Assembly: GCA_947498765.1 (NCBI GenBank)
Contig: CANMLG010000045.1
Span: forward strand, 29,824-93,823
Length of the DNA: 64,000 nt
From: an uncultured Aquimarina sp.
GTDB lineage: Bacteria > Bacteroidota > Bacteroidia > Flavobacteriales > Flavobacteriaceae
Reading direction: 5' to 3'
This document shows positions 10,646-20,169 of the stretch, piece after piece; positions within the stretch are counted from its first letter, which is position 1, and every line of letters begins with the position of its first letter. The notes below the pieces were generated by a model. That model had not been told where the DNA came from. It saw nothing but the letters and a program-made list of their open reading frames with translations, and searched no databases. Made by a program: the position numbers and the translations under genes.

Positions 10646-10676
10646 TTTGTTTATAATCTTAATTTAATATTTTTAC
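10646..10676 (+). promoter_or_regulatory. Candidate promoter of the yebC-like gene
   Basis: A TTTG box at 10646-10649 is followed after 18 bp by TATTTTTA (10668-10675). This fits the Bacteroidota TTTG / TAnnTTTG pattern except for the last base. It lies about 30 bp before the ATG at 10705. Confidence 0.5.
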
Positions 10677-10704
10677 ATCCGCATATAATTAAATTATTTA
10701 AAAA

Positions 10705-11421
10705 ATGGGAAGAGCTTTTGAATTTCGTAAAGCACGAAAAATGAAACGTTGGTCGGCAATGGCAAAAACGTTTACACGTATTGGTAAGGATATTGTAATG
10801 GCTGTTAAAGAAGGAGGTCCTGATCCAGCTTCAAACTCTCGCCTACGTGCTGTTATTCAAAATGCGAAGGCTGCCAATATGCCTAAGGATAACGTTGAAC
10901 GCGCCATTAAAAAAGCATCCGATAAGGATCAAGGAGATTATAAAGAAGTACTTTTTGAAGGCTATGCACCTCATGGTATTGCTATACTTGTAGAAACTGC
11001 AACGGATAATAATAATAGAACCGTTGCTAATGTTAGAGCTGCTTTCAATAAATGTAATGGAAATTTAGGTACTTCGGGATCGGTTGAATTTATGTTTGAC
11101 CACACCTGTAATTTTCGCATTAATGCTGAAGGTATAGATGTAGAAGAACTAGAGTTAGAATTTATTGATTTTGGTGCTGAAGAAATTTTTAAAGATGAAG
11201 ATGGGGTATTAATTTATGCTCCTTTTGGTAGCTTCGGAGCCATACAAAAAGAGTTAGAAAATAGAAATATTGAAATATTATCCTCTGGTTTTGAACGCAT
11301 CCCACAAGTAACTAAAGAATTAAGTGGTGATGAACTTGCTGATGTTGAAAAATTACTTGAAAAATTAGAAGAAGATGATGATGTACAAAATGTTTATCAT
11401 TCTATGGTGGAAGCTTCTTAA
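10705..11421 (+). CDS. yebC: YebC/PmpR (TACO1) family protein
   Basis: A 238-residue protein with the family N-terminus (MGRAFEFRKARKMKRWSAMA) and the conserved NSRLRAVIQNAKAANMPKDN segment around residues 45-65, followed by the mixed alpha/beta domains. YebC proteins have been described as transcriptional regulators and, more recently, as ribosome-associated factors that help translate difficult sequences such as polyproline. Length is normal. It is transcribed alone, with its own candidate promoter upstream and a 178-bp gap before parA. Confidence 0.93.
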   Translation: MGRAFEFRKARKMKRWSAMAKTFTRIGKDIVMAVKEGGPDPASNSRLRAVIQNAKAANMPKDNVERAIKKASDKDQGDYKEVLFEGYAPHGIAILVETATDNNNRTVANVRAAFNKCNGNLGTSGSVEFMFDHTCNFRINAEGIDVEELELEFIDFGAEEIFKDEDGVLIYAPFGSFGAIQKELENRNIEILSSGFERIPQVTKELSGDELADVEKLLEKLEEDDDVQNVYHSMVEAS

Positions 11422-11568
11422 ATTAGAATTTTTGAAATAAGATTTTTCTTATCAAAAAATAGCATTCACGATAACAAATAATATTTAAATTTTTCTAACT
11501 TTTAAAATCTTACTTCTTACTTCAAAAAAACTGTTAATAAGTAGATTTTTTATACAGCTTTAAAGTTG

Positions 11569-11577
11569 TATTTTTAC
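11569..11577 (+). promoter_or_regulatory. Candidate -7 element of the parA operon
   Basis: TATTTTTAC at 11569-11577 is the same nonamer found in front of the yebC-like gene and resembles TAnnTTTG. It sits 22 bp before the parA ATG. A clear upstream TTTG box is not seen. Confidence 0.35.
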
Positions 11578-11599
11578 ACTCCTAACCAAATTTAACTGC

Positions 11600-12364
11600 A
11601 TGGGAAAAATTATAGCTATAGCTAATCAAAAAGGAGGAGTAGGTAAAACTACCACTTCTGTCAATTTAGCTGCATCACTTGGTGTACTTGAAAAAAAAGT
11701 ATTATTAATTGATGCTGATCCACAAGCTAATGCTACCTCTGGATTAGGTATTGATGTAGAAAGTGTAGAAGTGGGTACCTACCAATTATTAGAACATACT
11801 TCTAATATTGAAGATAGCATTATTAAAACAAATGCACCCAATGTAGATTTAGTTCCTGCGCATATTGATTTGGTTGCTATTGAAATTGAACTGGTGGACA
11901 AAGACCAACGTGAATACATGCTAAAAAAAGCAGTAGCTCCAATAATTGATCAATACGATTATATTTTAATTGATTGTGCACCATCATTAGGGCTACTAAC
12001 ACTAAATGCTTTGACCGCTGCCAATTCTGTAGCTATACCCATACAATGCGAATATTTTGCTTTGGAAGGCTTAGGAAAATTATTGAATACTATTAAAAGT
12101 GTTCAAAAAATTCATAATAAAAACTTAGACATCGAAGGCTTATTACTTACCATGTATGATGCCCGTTTACGTTTATCAAATCAAGTTGTTGAAGAAGTAC
12201 AAAAACACTTTAATGAAATGGTTTTTAAAACTATTATTCAACGAAATGTACGATTGAGTGAAGCGCCTAGTTATGGCGAAAGTATCATTAATTATGATGC
12301 ATCGAGTAAAGGAGCAGCTAACTATTTAAGTTTAGCTAATGAAATTATTGAAAAAAACAAATAG
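11600..12364 (+). CDS. parA: Chromosome-partitioning ATPase ParA (Soj)
   Basis: A 254-residue ParA/MinD-type ATPase. The deviant Walker A motif KGGVGKTT spans residues 11-18 and the Walker A' segment DADPQANATSGLG starts near residue 39. The Walker B region is DYILIDCAPSLGLL. The protein forms ATP-dependent dimers on the nucleoid and works with ParB to segregate origins. parB begins 15 bp downstream, and a DUF5683 gene overlaps the end of parB, so the three form one transcription unit. The chromosomal type is inferred from the housekeeping context. Confidence 0.95.
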   Translation: MGKIIAIANQKGGVGKTTTSVNLAASLGVLEKKVLLIDADPQANATSGLGIDVESVEVGTYQLLEHTSNIEDSIIKTNAPNVDLVPAHIDLVAIEIELVDKDQREYMLKKAVAPIIDQYDYILIDCAPSLGLLTLNALTAANSVAIPIQCEYFALEGLGKLLNTIKSVQKIHNKNLDIEGLLLTMYDARLRLSNQVVEEVQKHFNEMVFKTIIQRNVRLSEAPSYGESIINYDASSKGAANYLSLANEIIEKNK

Positions 12365-12379
12365 AACAAATAGCTATTT

Positions 12380-13279
12380 ATGGCGAAAGCAACTAAAAAG
12401 CAAGCGCTAGGACGTGGATTATCAGCACTACTAAAGGATCCTGAAAATGACATTAAATCAGCTAATGATGAAAATGCAAATCAACTTGTAGGTAGTATTG
12501 TTGAATTGGACTTGGATGCCATTGAGGTCAATCCCTTTCAGCCACGAACCAGTTTTAATGAAGAAGCTTTAAATGAATTAGCTAGCTCTATTAAAGAATT
12601 AGGCTTAATACAACCTATTACTGTTCGTAAGCTTGGCTTTAACTCCTACCAATTAGTTAGTGGTGAACGCCGTTACCGTGCTAGTAAAAAATTAGGTTTA
12701 ACCGCCATACCTGCCTATATCCGCATTGCCGATGATAACGAATCATTAGCAATGGCATTGGTCGAAAATATACAACGTCAGGATTTAGACCCTATTGAAG
12801 TAGCCTTATCATACCAACGTTTAATTGATGAAATCAATTTAACACAAGAACAAATGAGTGAGCGTGTAGGTAAAAAACGCTCTACAATAACTAATTATCT
12901 TCGTTTATTAAAATTAGACCCTATTATACAAACAGGAATTCGAGATGGATTTTTAAGTATGGGGCATGGACGAGCGCTAATAAACATTGAAGATCATGAT
13001 ACTCAAATTAATGCCTACGAAAAAGTAATTAGCGATTCTTTGTCTGTACGTGCAACAGAAGAACTTGTGCGCAGTCTTACAAATAAAGGAACTTCTACTA
13101 ACAAAAAAGAGAGCAAACAAACTCCTTCTTTTGTTACAGAAGCTCAAGACGAGTTTACAGATTTTTTTGGTGCAAAAATAGACATCAAAGCTAGTAGTAA
13201 TGGAAAAGGTAAAATATCCATTCCATTCTCGTCAAAAGAGGATTTTAATCGTATTTTGAAGTTACTAAAGCGTGGCTAA
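12380..13279 (+). CDS. parB: Chromosome-partitioning protein ParB (Spo0J)
   Basis: A 299-residue ParB. The N-terminus carries the ALGRGLSALL motif expected to contact ParA. The ParB/Srx CTP-binding domain contains NPFQPR (51-56), GERRYR (95-100) and ENIQR (129-133). A helix-turn-helix region for parS binding lies around residues 153-175, followed by a C-terminal dimerisation domain. No parS-like 16-mer was noticed in the window. The last 8 bp overlap the GTG start of the next gene, which suggests translational coupling. Confidence 0.95.
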   Translation: MAKATKKQALGRGLSALLKDPENDIKSANDENANQLVGSIVELDLDAIEVNPFQPRTSFNEEALNELASSIKELGLIQPITVRKLGFNSYQLVSGERRYRASKKLGLTAIPAYIRIADDNESLAMALVENIQRQDLDPIEVALSYQRLIDEINLTQEQMSERVGKKRSTITNYLRLLKLDPIIQTGIRDGFLSMGHGRALINIEDHDTQINAYEKVISDSLSVRATEELVRSLTNKGTSTNKKESKQTPSFVTEAQDEFTDFFGAKIDIKASSNGKGKISIPFSSKEDFNRILKLLKRG

Positions 13280-13910
13280 ACAAGGGCTAATATTATTATT
13301 TTTATTTTTTTCAATTCATTTACTTGCACAGGAAAAAGATAGTTTAAGTATTGTATCTGTTGATTCAGTTGCTGTAAAAAAGAGCTTAAAAAAAATAGCA
13401 AGAATAAAGCGTAGAGAGCTAAGGCAGCAAAAAAACATAAGACCTTATGATGCTCTTGCTCCTTCAAAAGCGGCTTTTTATTCTGCAGTACTTCCTGGTT
13501 TAGGTCAAGCTTTTACCGGAAAATATTGGAAAATCCCCATTGTTTATGGTGCACTAGGTACAGGTATTGGAATTGCTATTTGGAATAAAAATAGACATGA
13601 TGAAATTCGAGATATTTTTAAAAATCGCCTCAGGGGTATTACTACTGACCGTTTTTTTGATCAAGAAAGTAATCGCCCTTTGCTTAGTAACAACGCATTG
13701 ATTGAAGCCCAAAGACAATTTAGAAAGCAACAAGAACTATCAGTTTTAATTACAGTTGGCTTATATGTACTAAACATTGTTGACGCTAATGTAACTGCAC
13801 ATTTACAACAATATAATCTAAATAAAAATTTAAGCTTTATACCTAAAATTGAATTAGATACACCAACTACTCAACCAAATTATAGCATGGCTTTGCAGTA
13901 TAATTTTTAA
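13272..13910 (+). CDS. DUF5683 domain membrane protein
   Basis: A 212-residue protein starting at GTG (13272-13274) inside the end of parB. No ATG occurs in frame before the C-terminus, so GTG is the likely start. It has a signal peptide (LILLFLFFSIHLLAQ), a basic stretch (KKIARIKRRELRQQK), then two hydrophobic segments around PSKAAFYSAVLPGLGQ and residues 85-105. The PGLGQ motif is typical of DUF5683, a Bacteroidota family regularly found behind parB. Molecular function is unknown. Confidence 0.85.
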   Translation: MAKQGLILLFLFFSIHLLAQEKDSLSIVSVDSVAVKKSLKKIARIKRRELRQQKNIRPYDALAPSKAAFYSAVLPGLGQAFTGKYWKIPIVYGALGTGIGIAIWNKNRHDEIRDIFKNRLRGITTDRFFDQESNRPLLSNNALIEAQRQFRKQQELSVLITVGLYVLNIVDANVTAHLQQYNLNKNLSFIPKIELDTPTTQPNYSMALQYNF

Positions 13911-14016
13911 GCTTATACTTATAAAGAAATTGTATATTCGCCTACAAATTTATTTTTGATTAAAATTAATTTAAATAATAACGAAATAATTTAGCTTCAA
14001 GCAGAAATTAAATAAA

Positions 14017-14718
14017 ATGAAAATAGCACTACTAGGATACGGACGTATGGGAAAAGCAATTGAAAAAATTGCTTTAGAAAGAGGTCACGAAATTGTACTT
14101 AAAGTTGATGAAAGCACTACTTCATATGATGTATCAGTAGCTGATGTAGCTATTGATTTTAGTATTCCTACTGCTGCAGTAGGCAATTTAACCAACTGCT
14201 TTAACGCAGGTGTTCCTGTTGTTTCGGGCACTACAGGTTGGTTAGATAACTATGAAGCTATGAAAAGTCTTTGTTCTGAAAAAAATGGAAGTTTTATTTA
14301 TGCCTCTAACTTTAGCTTAGGCGTGAATTTATTTTTTGAATTAAATAAAAAAGTAGCGCAACTAATGAATCCTATGTTGGAGAATTATGGCGTAACTACC
14401 GAAGAAATTCACCATACCAAAAAATTGGACGCCCCTAGTGGTACTGCCATTACTTTAGCTGAAGGAATTATTGAAAATACTGATTTTGAAGGTTGGAAAT
14501 TATACGAAGGTGACAAAAAGAACGTTACCATTACTGCCAAACGAGTTGGAGATATCCCTGGTACACATAGCATTACCTATCATTCTGAAGTAGATGAAAT
14601 AGAAATTAAGCATACCGCCTACAATAGGCAAGGATTTGCTCTAGGCGCTGTAGTTGCTTCAGAATGGTTAGTTGATAAAAAAGGAATTTATGGCATGAAA
14701 GACGTTTTAGGTCTTTAA
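14017..14718 (+). CDS. dapB: 4-hydroxy-tetrahydrodipicolinate reductase DapB
   Basis: A 233-residue reductase that converts hydroxy-tetrahydrodipicolinate to tetrahydrodipicolinate with NAD(P)H in the diaminopimelate/lysine pathway. The dinucleotide motif GYGRMG is at residues 7-12. The family signature EEIHHTKKLDAPSGTA is at 129-144, with catalytic His133 and Lys136 as expected. The protein is shorter than the E. coli enzyme, as is common in Bacteroidota. A TATATTCG box at 13933-13940 is a weak promoter candidate. Confidence 0.94.
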   Translation: MKIALLGYGRMGKAIEKIALERGHEIVLKVDESTTSYDVSVADVAIDFSIPTAAVGNLTNCFNAGVPVVSGTTGWLDNYEAMKSLCSEKNGSFIYASNFSLGVNLFFELNKKVAQLMNPMLENYGVTTEEIHHTKKLDAPSGTAITLAEGIIENTDFEGWKLYEGDKKNVTITAKRVGDIPGTHSITYHSEVDEIEIKHTAYNRQGFALGAVVASEWLVDKKGIYGMKDVLGL

Positions 14719-14741
14719 TCAAGCTTTTTAGTAAAAAAACA

Positions 14742-14765
14742 ATAAGTACTTTTAATAGTACTTAT
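14742..14765. other. Inverted repeat between dapB and lepB
   Basis: A perfect 9-bp inverted repeat (ATAAGTACT / AGTACTTAT) with a 6-bp spacer. It lacks a following T-tract, so it is more likely an RNA hairpin or a protein site than a strong terminator. Confidence 0.4.
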
Positions 14766-14778
14766 AAAACATATTATT

Positions 14779-16452
14779 ATGACACTAACACAGTGGTTTA
14801 TATTTTTTATACTTATACAGGTTATTCATTTTTTAGCCACCTGGAAATTATACGTTAAAGCCGGTTTTAAAGCTTGGGAAGCTGCCGTACCTGTTTACAA
14901 TGCCTATATTCTTACAAAAATAATAAACCGCCATTGGTCTTGGGTTATTTTATTATTTATTCCTGTTATAAATGTGATTATGCTGCCCATTTTTTGGGTA
15001 GAAACCATACGTAGTTTTGGTCAAAACACTAGTAAAGACACCTTTTTAGTCGTTGCTAGCTTAGGTTTTTATATTTTTTATGTTAACTACTTTTTAGATG
15101 TTGAGCATATCAAAGACCGTAGTTTAACACCTAAAACTGCTGCCGGTGAATGGATCAGCTCTATTTTATTTGCTGTGGTAGCCGCAACTATAGTACATAC
15201 TTATGTAATGCAACCTTATAATATTCCTACGTCATCCTTAGAAAAAACATTACTGGTAGGTGATTTTTTATTTGTAAGTAAATTTCATTACGGTGCTCGT
15301 ACGCCAATGACTGCTGTATCTTTCCCTATGGTACATGATACCATACCCAAACTTAAGGTACGTTCTTATCTAAAAAAACCTCAAATCCCTTATTTTAGAT
15401 TACCTGGTTTTACCAAAATTAAACGTAGTGATATTGTTGTATTTAGTTGGCCTGTAGATACCGTTACTCAGTTTTTTGTTAAGAATGGTATTAAAGTTAC
15501 CAAACCTATTGACAAAAAAAGTAATTACGTAAAACGCTGTGTGGGTATCCCTGGAGATAACCTAACTATTGTTGATGGTAAAGTATTTATTGACGGTAAG
15601 CCCCTCGATTTACCTGAAAAAGCAAAACCTCAATATAGTCATAAAGTAACTACCAAAAAGCCCAATGATATTGTCAATTTAAAATCTTTATATAAAAACT
15701 ACGATATTACCGATCCTGTAATTAGCCCAAAAGGGATGGTTTTACCTAATGGCAACCGATTACCTGGTATACCAATTACTTACGAAAAAGCCAGATTATC
15801 AGGATTTAATAAATATAGAAATATTGGAAATGAATATAAAATTTCTGCTATGACGAAAGACGAAGCAGAAAATTTAGAAAAAAAATCAGCTATTACTTCT
15901 GTTGAACCTATCATTGCTCCAAAAGGCGAAAAAGAACCTAAAATTTTCCCTAATAACGAGAAATTAAATTGGAACAAGGATCAAATGGGACCTATTTACA
16001 TCCCTGAAGAAGGAAAGTCTGTAAATTTAACCCCTGAAAATATTGACTTTTATAAACGTATTATTGAAGTGTATGAAGGTGAAGAAATGGGTATTGCAAA
16101 TAAAGTAAGCCTTAATGGAAGTCAAGTATTAATCAATAATACACCAACTACTTCATACACCTTTAAACAGGATTACTATTGGATGATGGGTGACAACCGC
16201 CATAATAGTGAAGACAGTCGCTACTGGGGATTTGTTCCTGAAAATCACGTAGTGGGTAAACCTGTATTTTTATTTATGAGTTGGGACACCAACGCTAAAG
16301 GTATTTTTAATAAAATTCGTTGGAATCGTATTATGACCACCGTTGGTGGCGACGGTAAATTAGTTTCATACCGCTATTTAGTTTTGGCACTTATATTAGG
16401 CTATATGGGTATTAGCTTCTTCTTAAAAAAGCGAAAAGAAAAACAAGCATAA
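14779..16452 (+). CDS. lepB: Signal peptidase I (long Bacteroidota form)
   Basis: A 557-residue membrane protease that removes signal peptides from exported proteins. The first ~110 residues are hydrophobic and resemble the DUF5684-like membrane domain often fused to lepB in this phylum. Another membrane helix precedes the catalytic Ser153 in NIPTSSLEKTL. General-base Lys252 lies in NYVKRCVGIPGD. The C-terminal signature MMGDNRHNSEDSRYWG is intact. A long insertion separates the conserved boxes. A final hydrophobic segment near the C-terminus ends in a basic tail. The downstream wbqC-like gene starts 23 bp later. Confidence 0.94.
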   Translation: MTLTQWFIFFILIQVIHFLATWKLYVKAGFKAWEAAVPVYNAYILTKIINRHWSWVILLFIPVINVIMLPIFWVETIRSFGQNTSKDTFLVVASLGFYIFYVNYFLDVEHIKDRSLTPKTAAGEWISSILFAVVAATIVHTYVMQPYNIPTSSLEKTLLVGDFLFVSKFHYGARTPMTAVSFPMVHDTIPKLKVRSYLKKPQIPYFRLPGFTKIKRSDIVVFSWPVDTVTQFFVKNGIKVTKPIDKKSNYVKRCVGIPGDNLTIVDGKVFIDGKPLDLPEKAKPQYSHKVTTKKPNDIVNLKSLYKNYDITDPVISPKGMVLPNGNRLPGIPITYEKARLSGFNKYRNIGNEYKISAMTKDEAENLEKKSAITSVEPIIAPKGEKEPKIFPNNEKLNWNKDQMGPIYIPEEGKSVNLTPENIDFYKRIIEVYEGEEMGIANKVSLNGSQVLINNTPTTSYTFKQDYYWMMGDNRHNSEDSRYWGFVPENHVVGKPVFLFMSWDTNAKGIFNKIRWNRIMTTVGGDGKLVSYRYLVLALILGYMGISFFLKKRKEKQA

Positions 16453-16475
16453 TACTAAACAGAGCATCAATTAAA

Positions 16476-17105
16476 ATGAGTCAAATACTTACGCATCCAA
16501 GTTATTTTGGTTCTATTGCCCAATACGTAGCTATAGCCAAAGCGAAAAGTATTGTTTTTGAAGATTGTGATAATTATCAAAAACAAACTTTGCGTAACCG
16601 CACTTATATTTATGGAGCCAACGGTATATTGCTTTTAAACTTACCTATTCTTCATTCAGGTATAAAAGGAAAAAAACGTTTGTACAGAGATATTAAAATT
16701 GAGCATCAATTTAATAGCTTGAAAATTCATTGGAAATCACTAGAAGCCGCATACAGAACCTCTCCCTACTTTGAATTCTATGAAGATGATCTAGTCCCTC
16801 TTTTTGAAAAAAAGCCAGAATTCCTACTTGATTTTAATCATAAAATTCATGAATTCATTTTTGATTGCCTACAAATAGCTACACCACAAACAAAAACTAC
16901 TGAATTTAATTTACAAGTAACAGATGGCATTACTGATTACAGACATCTAGTTAACCCAAAAGATAAAAACATTGGTACTAACTTTGATAAATACATTCAA
17001 GTTTTTGAAAGTAAATATGGATTTATTCCCAACCTTTCTATTTTAGATCTACTTTTTAACGAAGGTCCAAATGCTTTAACTTATTTAGAAAGTCAAGATT
17101 TGTAA
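16476..17105 (+). CDS. WbqC family protein
   Basis: A 209-residue soluble protein matching the WbqC-like family. Visible features are the N-terminal HPSYFGSIAQYVAIAKA segment, the central RNRTYIYGANGILLLNLPI and the KIHWKSLEAAYRTSPYFEFY motif. Members are linked to surface polysaccharide loci in other bacteria, but the biochemical activity is not established. Here it lies 23 bp behind lepB, a common pairing in Flavobacteriaceae, so a direct polysaccharide role is uncertain. Confidence 0.85.
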   Translation: MSQILTHPSYFGSIAQYVAIAKAKSIVFEDCDNYQKQTLRNRTYIYGANGILLLNLPILHSGIKGKKRLYRDIKIEHQFNSLKIHWKSLEAAYRTSPYFEFYEDDLVPLFEKKPEFLLDFNHKIHEFIFDCLQIATPQTKTTEFNLQVTDGITDYRHLVNPKDKNIGTNFDKYIQVFESKYGFIPNLSILDLLFNEGPNALTYLESQDL

Positions 17106-17140
17106 GTTGTATCATTTACTTACTATTAAGTAAACCCACA

Positions 17141-17458
17141 CTACATCCACATACAATCTTGATAATCCGTTAGCATATGTAGTAATAGGCCTAAAGCCAT
17201 TACACGGGTTTTAGGAATAAAAAAAAGTGCGAAATACACTCCTATTGCATAGTAAGAATGTAACGGATGAAAATTAATACTACATCTATTAGCTTCAAAA
17301 AAATCAGCAGCTAGCAAATGATCTAAATCTACTAACATGGTTAGAACTAACAGAAACCACACTTTTTTCCATTGCTTTCTAAAAAAAACAAAGGCTACCA
17401 CTCCTGGAAACAAAAAGTGTAATCCATAGTGCATAGAAAACCTCAATATTTCCCACAT
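17141..17458 (-). CDS. DUF6122 family membrane protein
   Basis: A 105-residue protein with about three membrane helices. His and Asp residues cluster in LHFLFPGVVAF, MLVDLDHLLA, HPLHSYYAIG and LLHMLTDYQDC, a pattern reminiscent of membrane-bound metal-dependent hydrolases. It matches the small Bacteroidota family DUF6122. Function is unknown. It starts 2 bp after the upstream gene on the same strand ends, so it is probably co-transcribed with the phosphatase-family and rhomboid genes. Confidence 0.82.
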   Translation of the reverse strand: MWEILRFSMHYGLHFLFPGVVAFVFFRKQWKKVWFLLVLTMLVDLDHLLAADFFEANRCSINFHPLHSYYAIGVYFALFFIPKTRVMALGLLLHMLTDYQDCMWM

Positions 17459-17460
17459 GA

Positions 17461-18483
17461 CTAAAAACTTATTTTAGTGGTTACAGGGAAATGATCAGAC
17501 CAACCTTTACATCTTTCTATTTTATGATCAAAAACTTGAGCAGATGTAGGTACAAAAATAAAATCTATTCGTGTCGGGAAATAACTAAAATCATAAGTTG
17601 ACCCAAAACCATTACCTGCAACAACAAAGGTATCTTTAAAATCATTAGAATTTAACAACTCTTTATACACATATGAAAATGCATTATTATTAAAATCTCC
17701 TCCTATCACCACTGGATAAGGACAATTAGCTATATGTGCTTTTATTTTCTCAACTTGTTTTTGCTGATACTTAAATACCTTACTAAAACGCTTTAAAATA
17801 CTCTTCCCTCCTCTTTTTTGTAATTGCTCTGCATTTTTGGCAAACTTATAGGACGATAAATGAATACTATAGACACGTATAGTATCATTTTCGATCTTCA
17901 AATCTGCAAAAGCAGCATCTCTTCCTATTTGCTTATCTTTCCATCTTATCAGTCCTTCATTTATAATAGGATATTTTGACAGTACAAAATTTGAACCTTT
18001 TTTAGAATCTTTTGCTTTAGTTGATGCAAAAGGATATTCTTTTTTTAGCTTATTAATAGCACTAATTAATGTTTCTTGAACCAATAGTATATCAGGCAAA
18101 CTATCTTTATAAACCTCTATAAATTCTTTATAAAAAACAGTGTGTTCATCTGCAGAAGAAAACTGACGTGAATTATAAGACATAATACGTATAGGTTTAT
18201 CCATTCCGCTTACACTAGTACTAGTCTTCAAAAAATGAACTCCATACAAACGTTGCAAATTTTTAACACTCACCAACAAAAATAATATCGATAACAAACA
18301 TTTTTTATTCAATTGAAGCAACCAATACAATGCAAAAAAAACATTCATTAGTAACAGTGCAGGCATTAATAGCGAGCAGTAATTAATAAAATGTAATTTT
18401 GTTGGAGGTATATACGAAATAACTAACACACATAAAGAAACAAAAACTACAACGGAGTTTAACAAAAAAAGAATACGCTTCAT
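17461..18483 (-). CDS. Endonuclease/exonuclease/phosphatase family membrane protein
   Basis: A 340-residue protein with three hydrophobic segments in the first ~85 residues and a C-terminal EEP fold. Family landmarks are visible: SYNSRQF (Asn ligand), LLVQET (Glu ligand), GGDFNNNAFS (Asp-x-Asn) and the final GWSDHFPVTTKI (Asp-His). The catalytic domain probably faces the periplasm, so a phosphodiesterase on lipid or nucleic acid is possible, but the substrate cannot be read from sequence. It is 10 bp from the upstream rhomboid gene, in one operon. Confidence 0.87.
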   Translation of the reverse strand: MKRILFLLNSVVVFVSLCVLVISYIPPTKLHFINYCSLLMPALLLMNVFFALYWLLQLNKKCLLSILFLLVSVKNLQRLYGVHFLKTSTSVSGMDKPIRIMSYNSRQFSSADEHTVFYKEFIEVYKDSLPDILLVQETLISAINKLKKEYPFASTKAKDSKKGSNFVLSKYPIINEGLIRWKDKQIGRDAAFADLKIENDTIRVYSIHLSSYKFAKNAEQLQKRGGKSILKRFSKVFKYQQKQVEKIKAHIANCPYPVVIGGDFNNNAFSYVYKELLNSNDFKDTFVVAGNGFGSTYDFSYFPTRIDFIFVPTSAQVFDHKIERCKGWSDHFPVTTKISF

Positions 18484-18492
18484 AAATGCCTT

Positions 18493-19413
18493 CTAATTTT
18501 TACCTGCTTTAAACAAAAAATCTTTCTCATTTTTTGAAAGACTCTCATAGCCACTTTTACTTATTTTATCTAAAATAGCATCAATCTGTTCTTGTGTTGG
18601 TGTTTTGGTTTGTCTGGATAGTGTAGTTTTTCTTGTTGAAGTAGTACTCCGAGTAGCCGCTGACTTTGTTTTTTTGGCCTTGTGTACTGTTTTTAATATT
18701 GTTTTTTCTTTAGGCTTTGTTAAACCTACTACCCAATCCATAAAATTTTCAACAGGTTGCCCTATATCATTCCCTTTCTGTAGTTGATTCATGTACAAAT
18801 AACCGATTAGTGCTCCCCCCAAATGTGCTAAATGCCCACCAGCATTACCGTTTGGAATATTAATTACATCAAATAACAATAAAGCAACAGTAATCCACCA
18901 TAATTTAAATGTAAAAGGAAGAAATAATAGTTTAAATGAATAATTCGGACTCTGTATAGTTGCTGCTACCATTACGGCATTTACGGCTGCAGAAGCGCCC
19001 ACTAATACAGAAGAAGACACTGATGAGAAAGCTGGAAATAAATTATAGGATAACATATATACCAAAGCCCCAACTATAATCCCTAAAAAATAAACATTTA
19101 AAAAACGACGCCCATTATGTATATTTAAAAATATTTGACCAAAAAAGTACAAATACAACATATTAAATAACAAATGCCTAAATCCCGAATGTAAAAAGCC
19201 ATAAGTAATTAATGTCCATGGCTTGTATACATAACTAAAAATATCATGCGGAAACGCAAACCAATTTTTAATAAATTCCAAGTCTGTTTTAAACAAAAAA
19301 CCCAAGGTGTTTACCAATGGAAAAAACACAAAAACAAGTACATTAACAATAATCAGCTTATGTAAAACTGAAGCTTGTAAAAAATGTTTCGTATATACTT
19401 CTTTAAAGTTCAT
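18493..19413 (-). CDS. Rhomboid family intramembrane serine protease (first of pair)
   Basis: About 306 residues. The ATG at 19411-19413 overlaps the upstream stop in a TAATG arrangement, so it is preferred to the TTG three codons earlier. Multiple membrane helices carry the rhomboid signatures: GFRHLLFNMLYLYFFG, the catalytic-serine motif GASAAV, and a His in AHLGGALIG. Catalytic Ser lies in GxS, with Ala replacing the more usual Gly after it. The C-terminal ~70 residues form a basic Lys/Thr/Ser-rich cytoplasmic tail. It is tandem with another rhomboid gene. Confidence 0.9.
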   Translation of the reverse strand: MNFKEVYTKHFLQASVLHKLIIVNVLVFVFFPLVNTLGFLFKTDLEFIKNWFAFPHDIFSYVYKPWTLITYGFLHSGFRHLLFNMLYLYFFGQIFLNIHNGRRFLNVYFLGIIVGALVYMLSYNLFPAFSSVSSSVLVGASAAVNAVMVAATIQSPNYSFKLLFLPFTFKLWWITVALLLFDVINIPNGNAGGHLAHLGGALIGYLYMNQLQKGNDIGQPVENFMDWVVGLTKPKEKTILKTVHKAKKTKSAATRSTTSTRKTTLSRQTKTPTQEQIDAILDKISKSGYESLSKNEKDFLFKAGKN

Positions 19414-20168
19414 TAATACCAACGTTTATCATTAAACGAATTCTTTTTCCAATACCATATAATTATAAAACCAACCACTGCTCCACCTATGTGTGCCCAA
19501 TTAGCTGTATTTGCTGGACCAATAATATTATTCCCCGTTAATGCTGCATATACGTCCAATAAAAAATAACCACCTATTAAATATTTTGCTTTTATTGGAA
19601 CAGGAATAAACATTAGCATTAATGGTAAATTAGGATACAAAACAGCAAACGCAACCAAAACTCCAAATATTGCCCCTGATGCACCCACCATAGGAATACT
19701 AAATGATTCTATCATTTTTCTTAATCCTGATTGAGTTAAACCATCATAATTAGTATACTGGCCCGTTTCTAAAATATTTTTAATAAATTCAACAACATTC
19801 ACATCGGTTAAGCCATTATTTTTTAAAACAGCATACATGGGCATAAATTCATAATAACCGAATAAAATTTGCAATGCCGCAGCGCCAAATCCAGCTGAAA
19901 AATATAAAAATATAAATTTTGACTGTCCAATAGCACGTTCAATATGACTACCAAACATATATAAAGCAAACATATTGAATAATAAATGTGTAGTGCCTCC
20001 ATGCATAAACATATGCGTTAAAGGTTGCCAAATTTTAAAATTCGGATTTTTAGGAAACCACAGTGCAAATAAGGTGTCGGCTACATTAGGAATCAAAAAA
20101 TTACTCCCTATAAAAAACACCACATTTATGATCAATAAAGTTTTTACTGTATCTGTAATTCTATCCAT
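19413..20168 (-). CDS. Rhomboid family intramembrane serine protease (second of pair)
   Basis: A 251-residue polytopic protein with all rhomboid landmarks: HGGTTHLLFNM (His61, Asn65), catalytic Ser164 in VGASGAIFG, and His226 in ANWAHIGGAVVG. Rhomboids cleave transmembrane helices of substrate proteins. Substrates here are unknown. It sits directly behind mutL (1 bp between the coding regions) and overlaps the next rhomboid gene, so translation may be coupled through the cluster. Confidence 0.92.
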   Translation of the reverse strand: MDRITDTVKTLLIINVVFFIGSNFLIPNVADTLFALWFPKNPNFKIWQPLTHMFMHGGTTHLLFNMFALYMFGSHIERAIGQSKFIFLYFSAGFGAAALQILFGYYEFMPMYAVLKNNGLTDVNVVEFIKNILETGQYTNYDGLTQSGLRKMIESFSIPMVGASGAIFGVLVAFAVLYPNLPLMLMFIPVPIKAKYLIGGYFLLDVYAALTGNNIIGPANTANWAHIGGAVVGFIIIWYWKKNSFNDKRWY

Positions 20169-20169
20169 T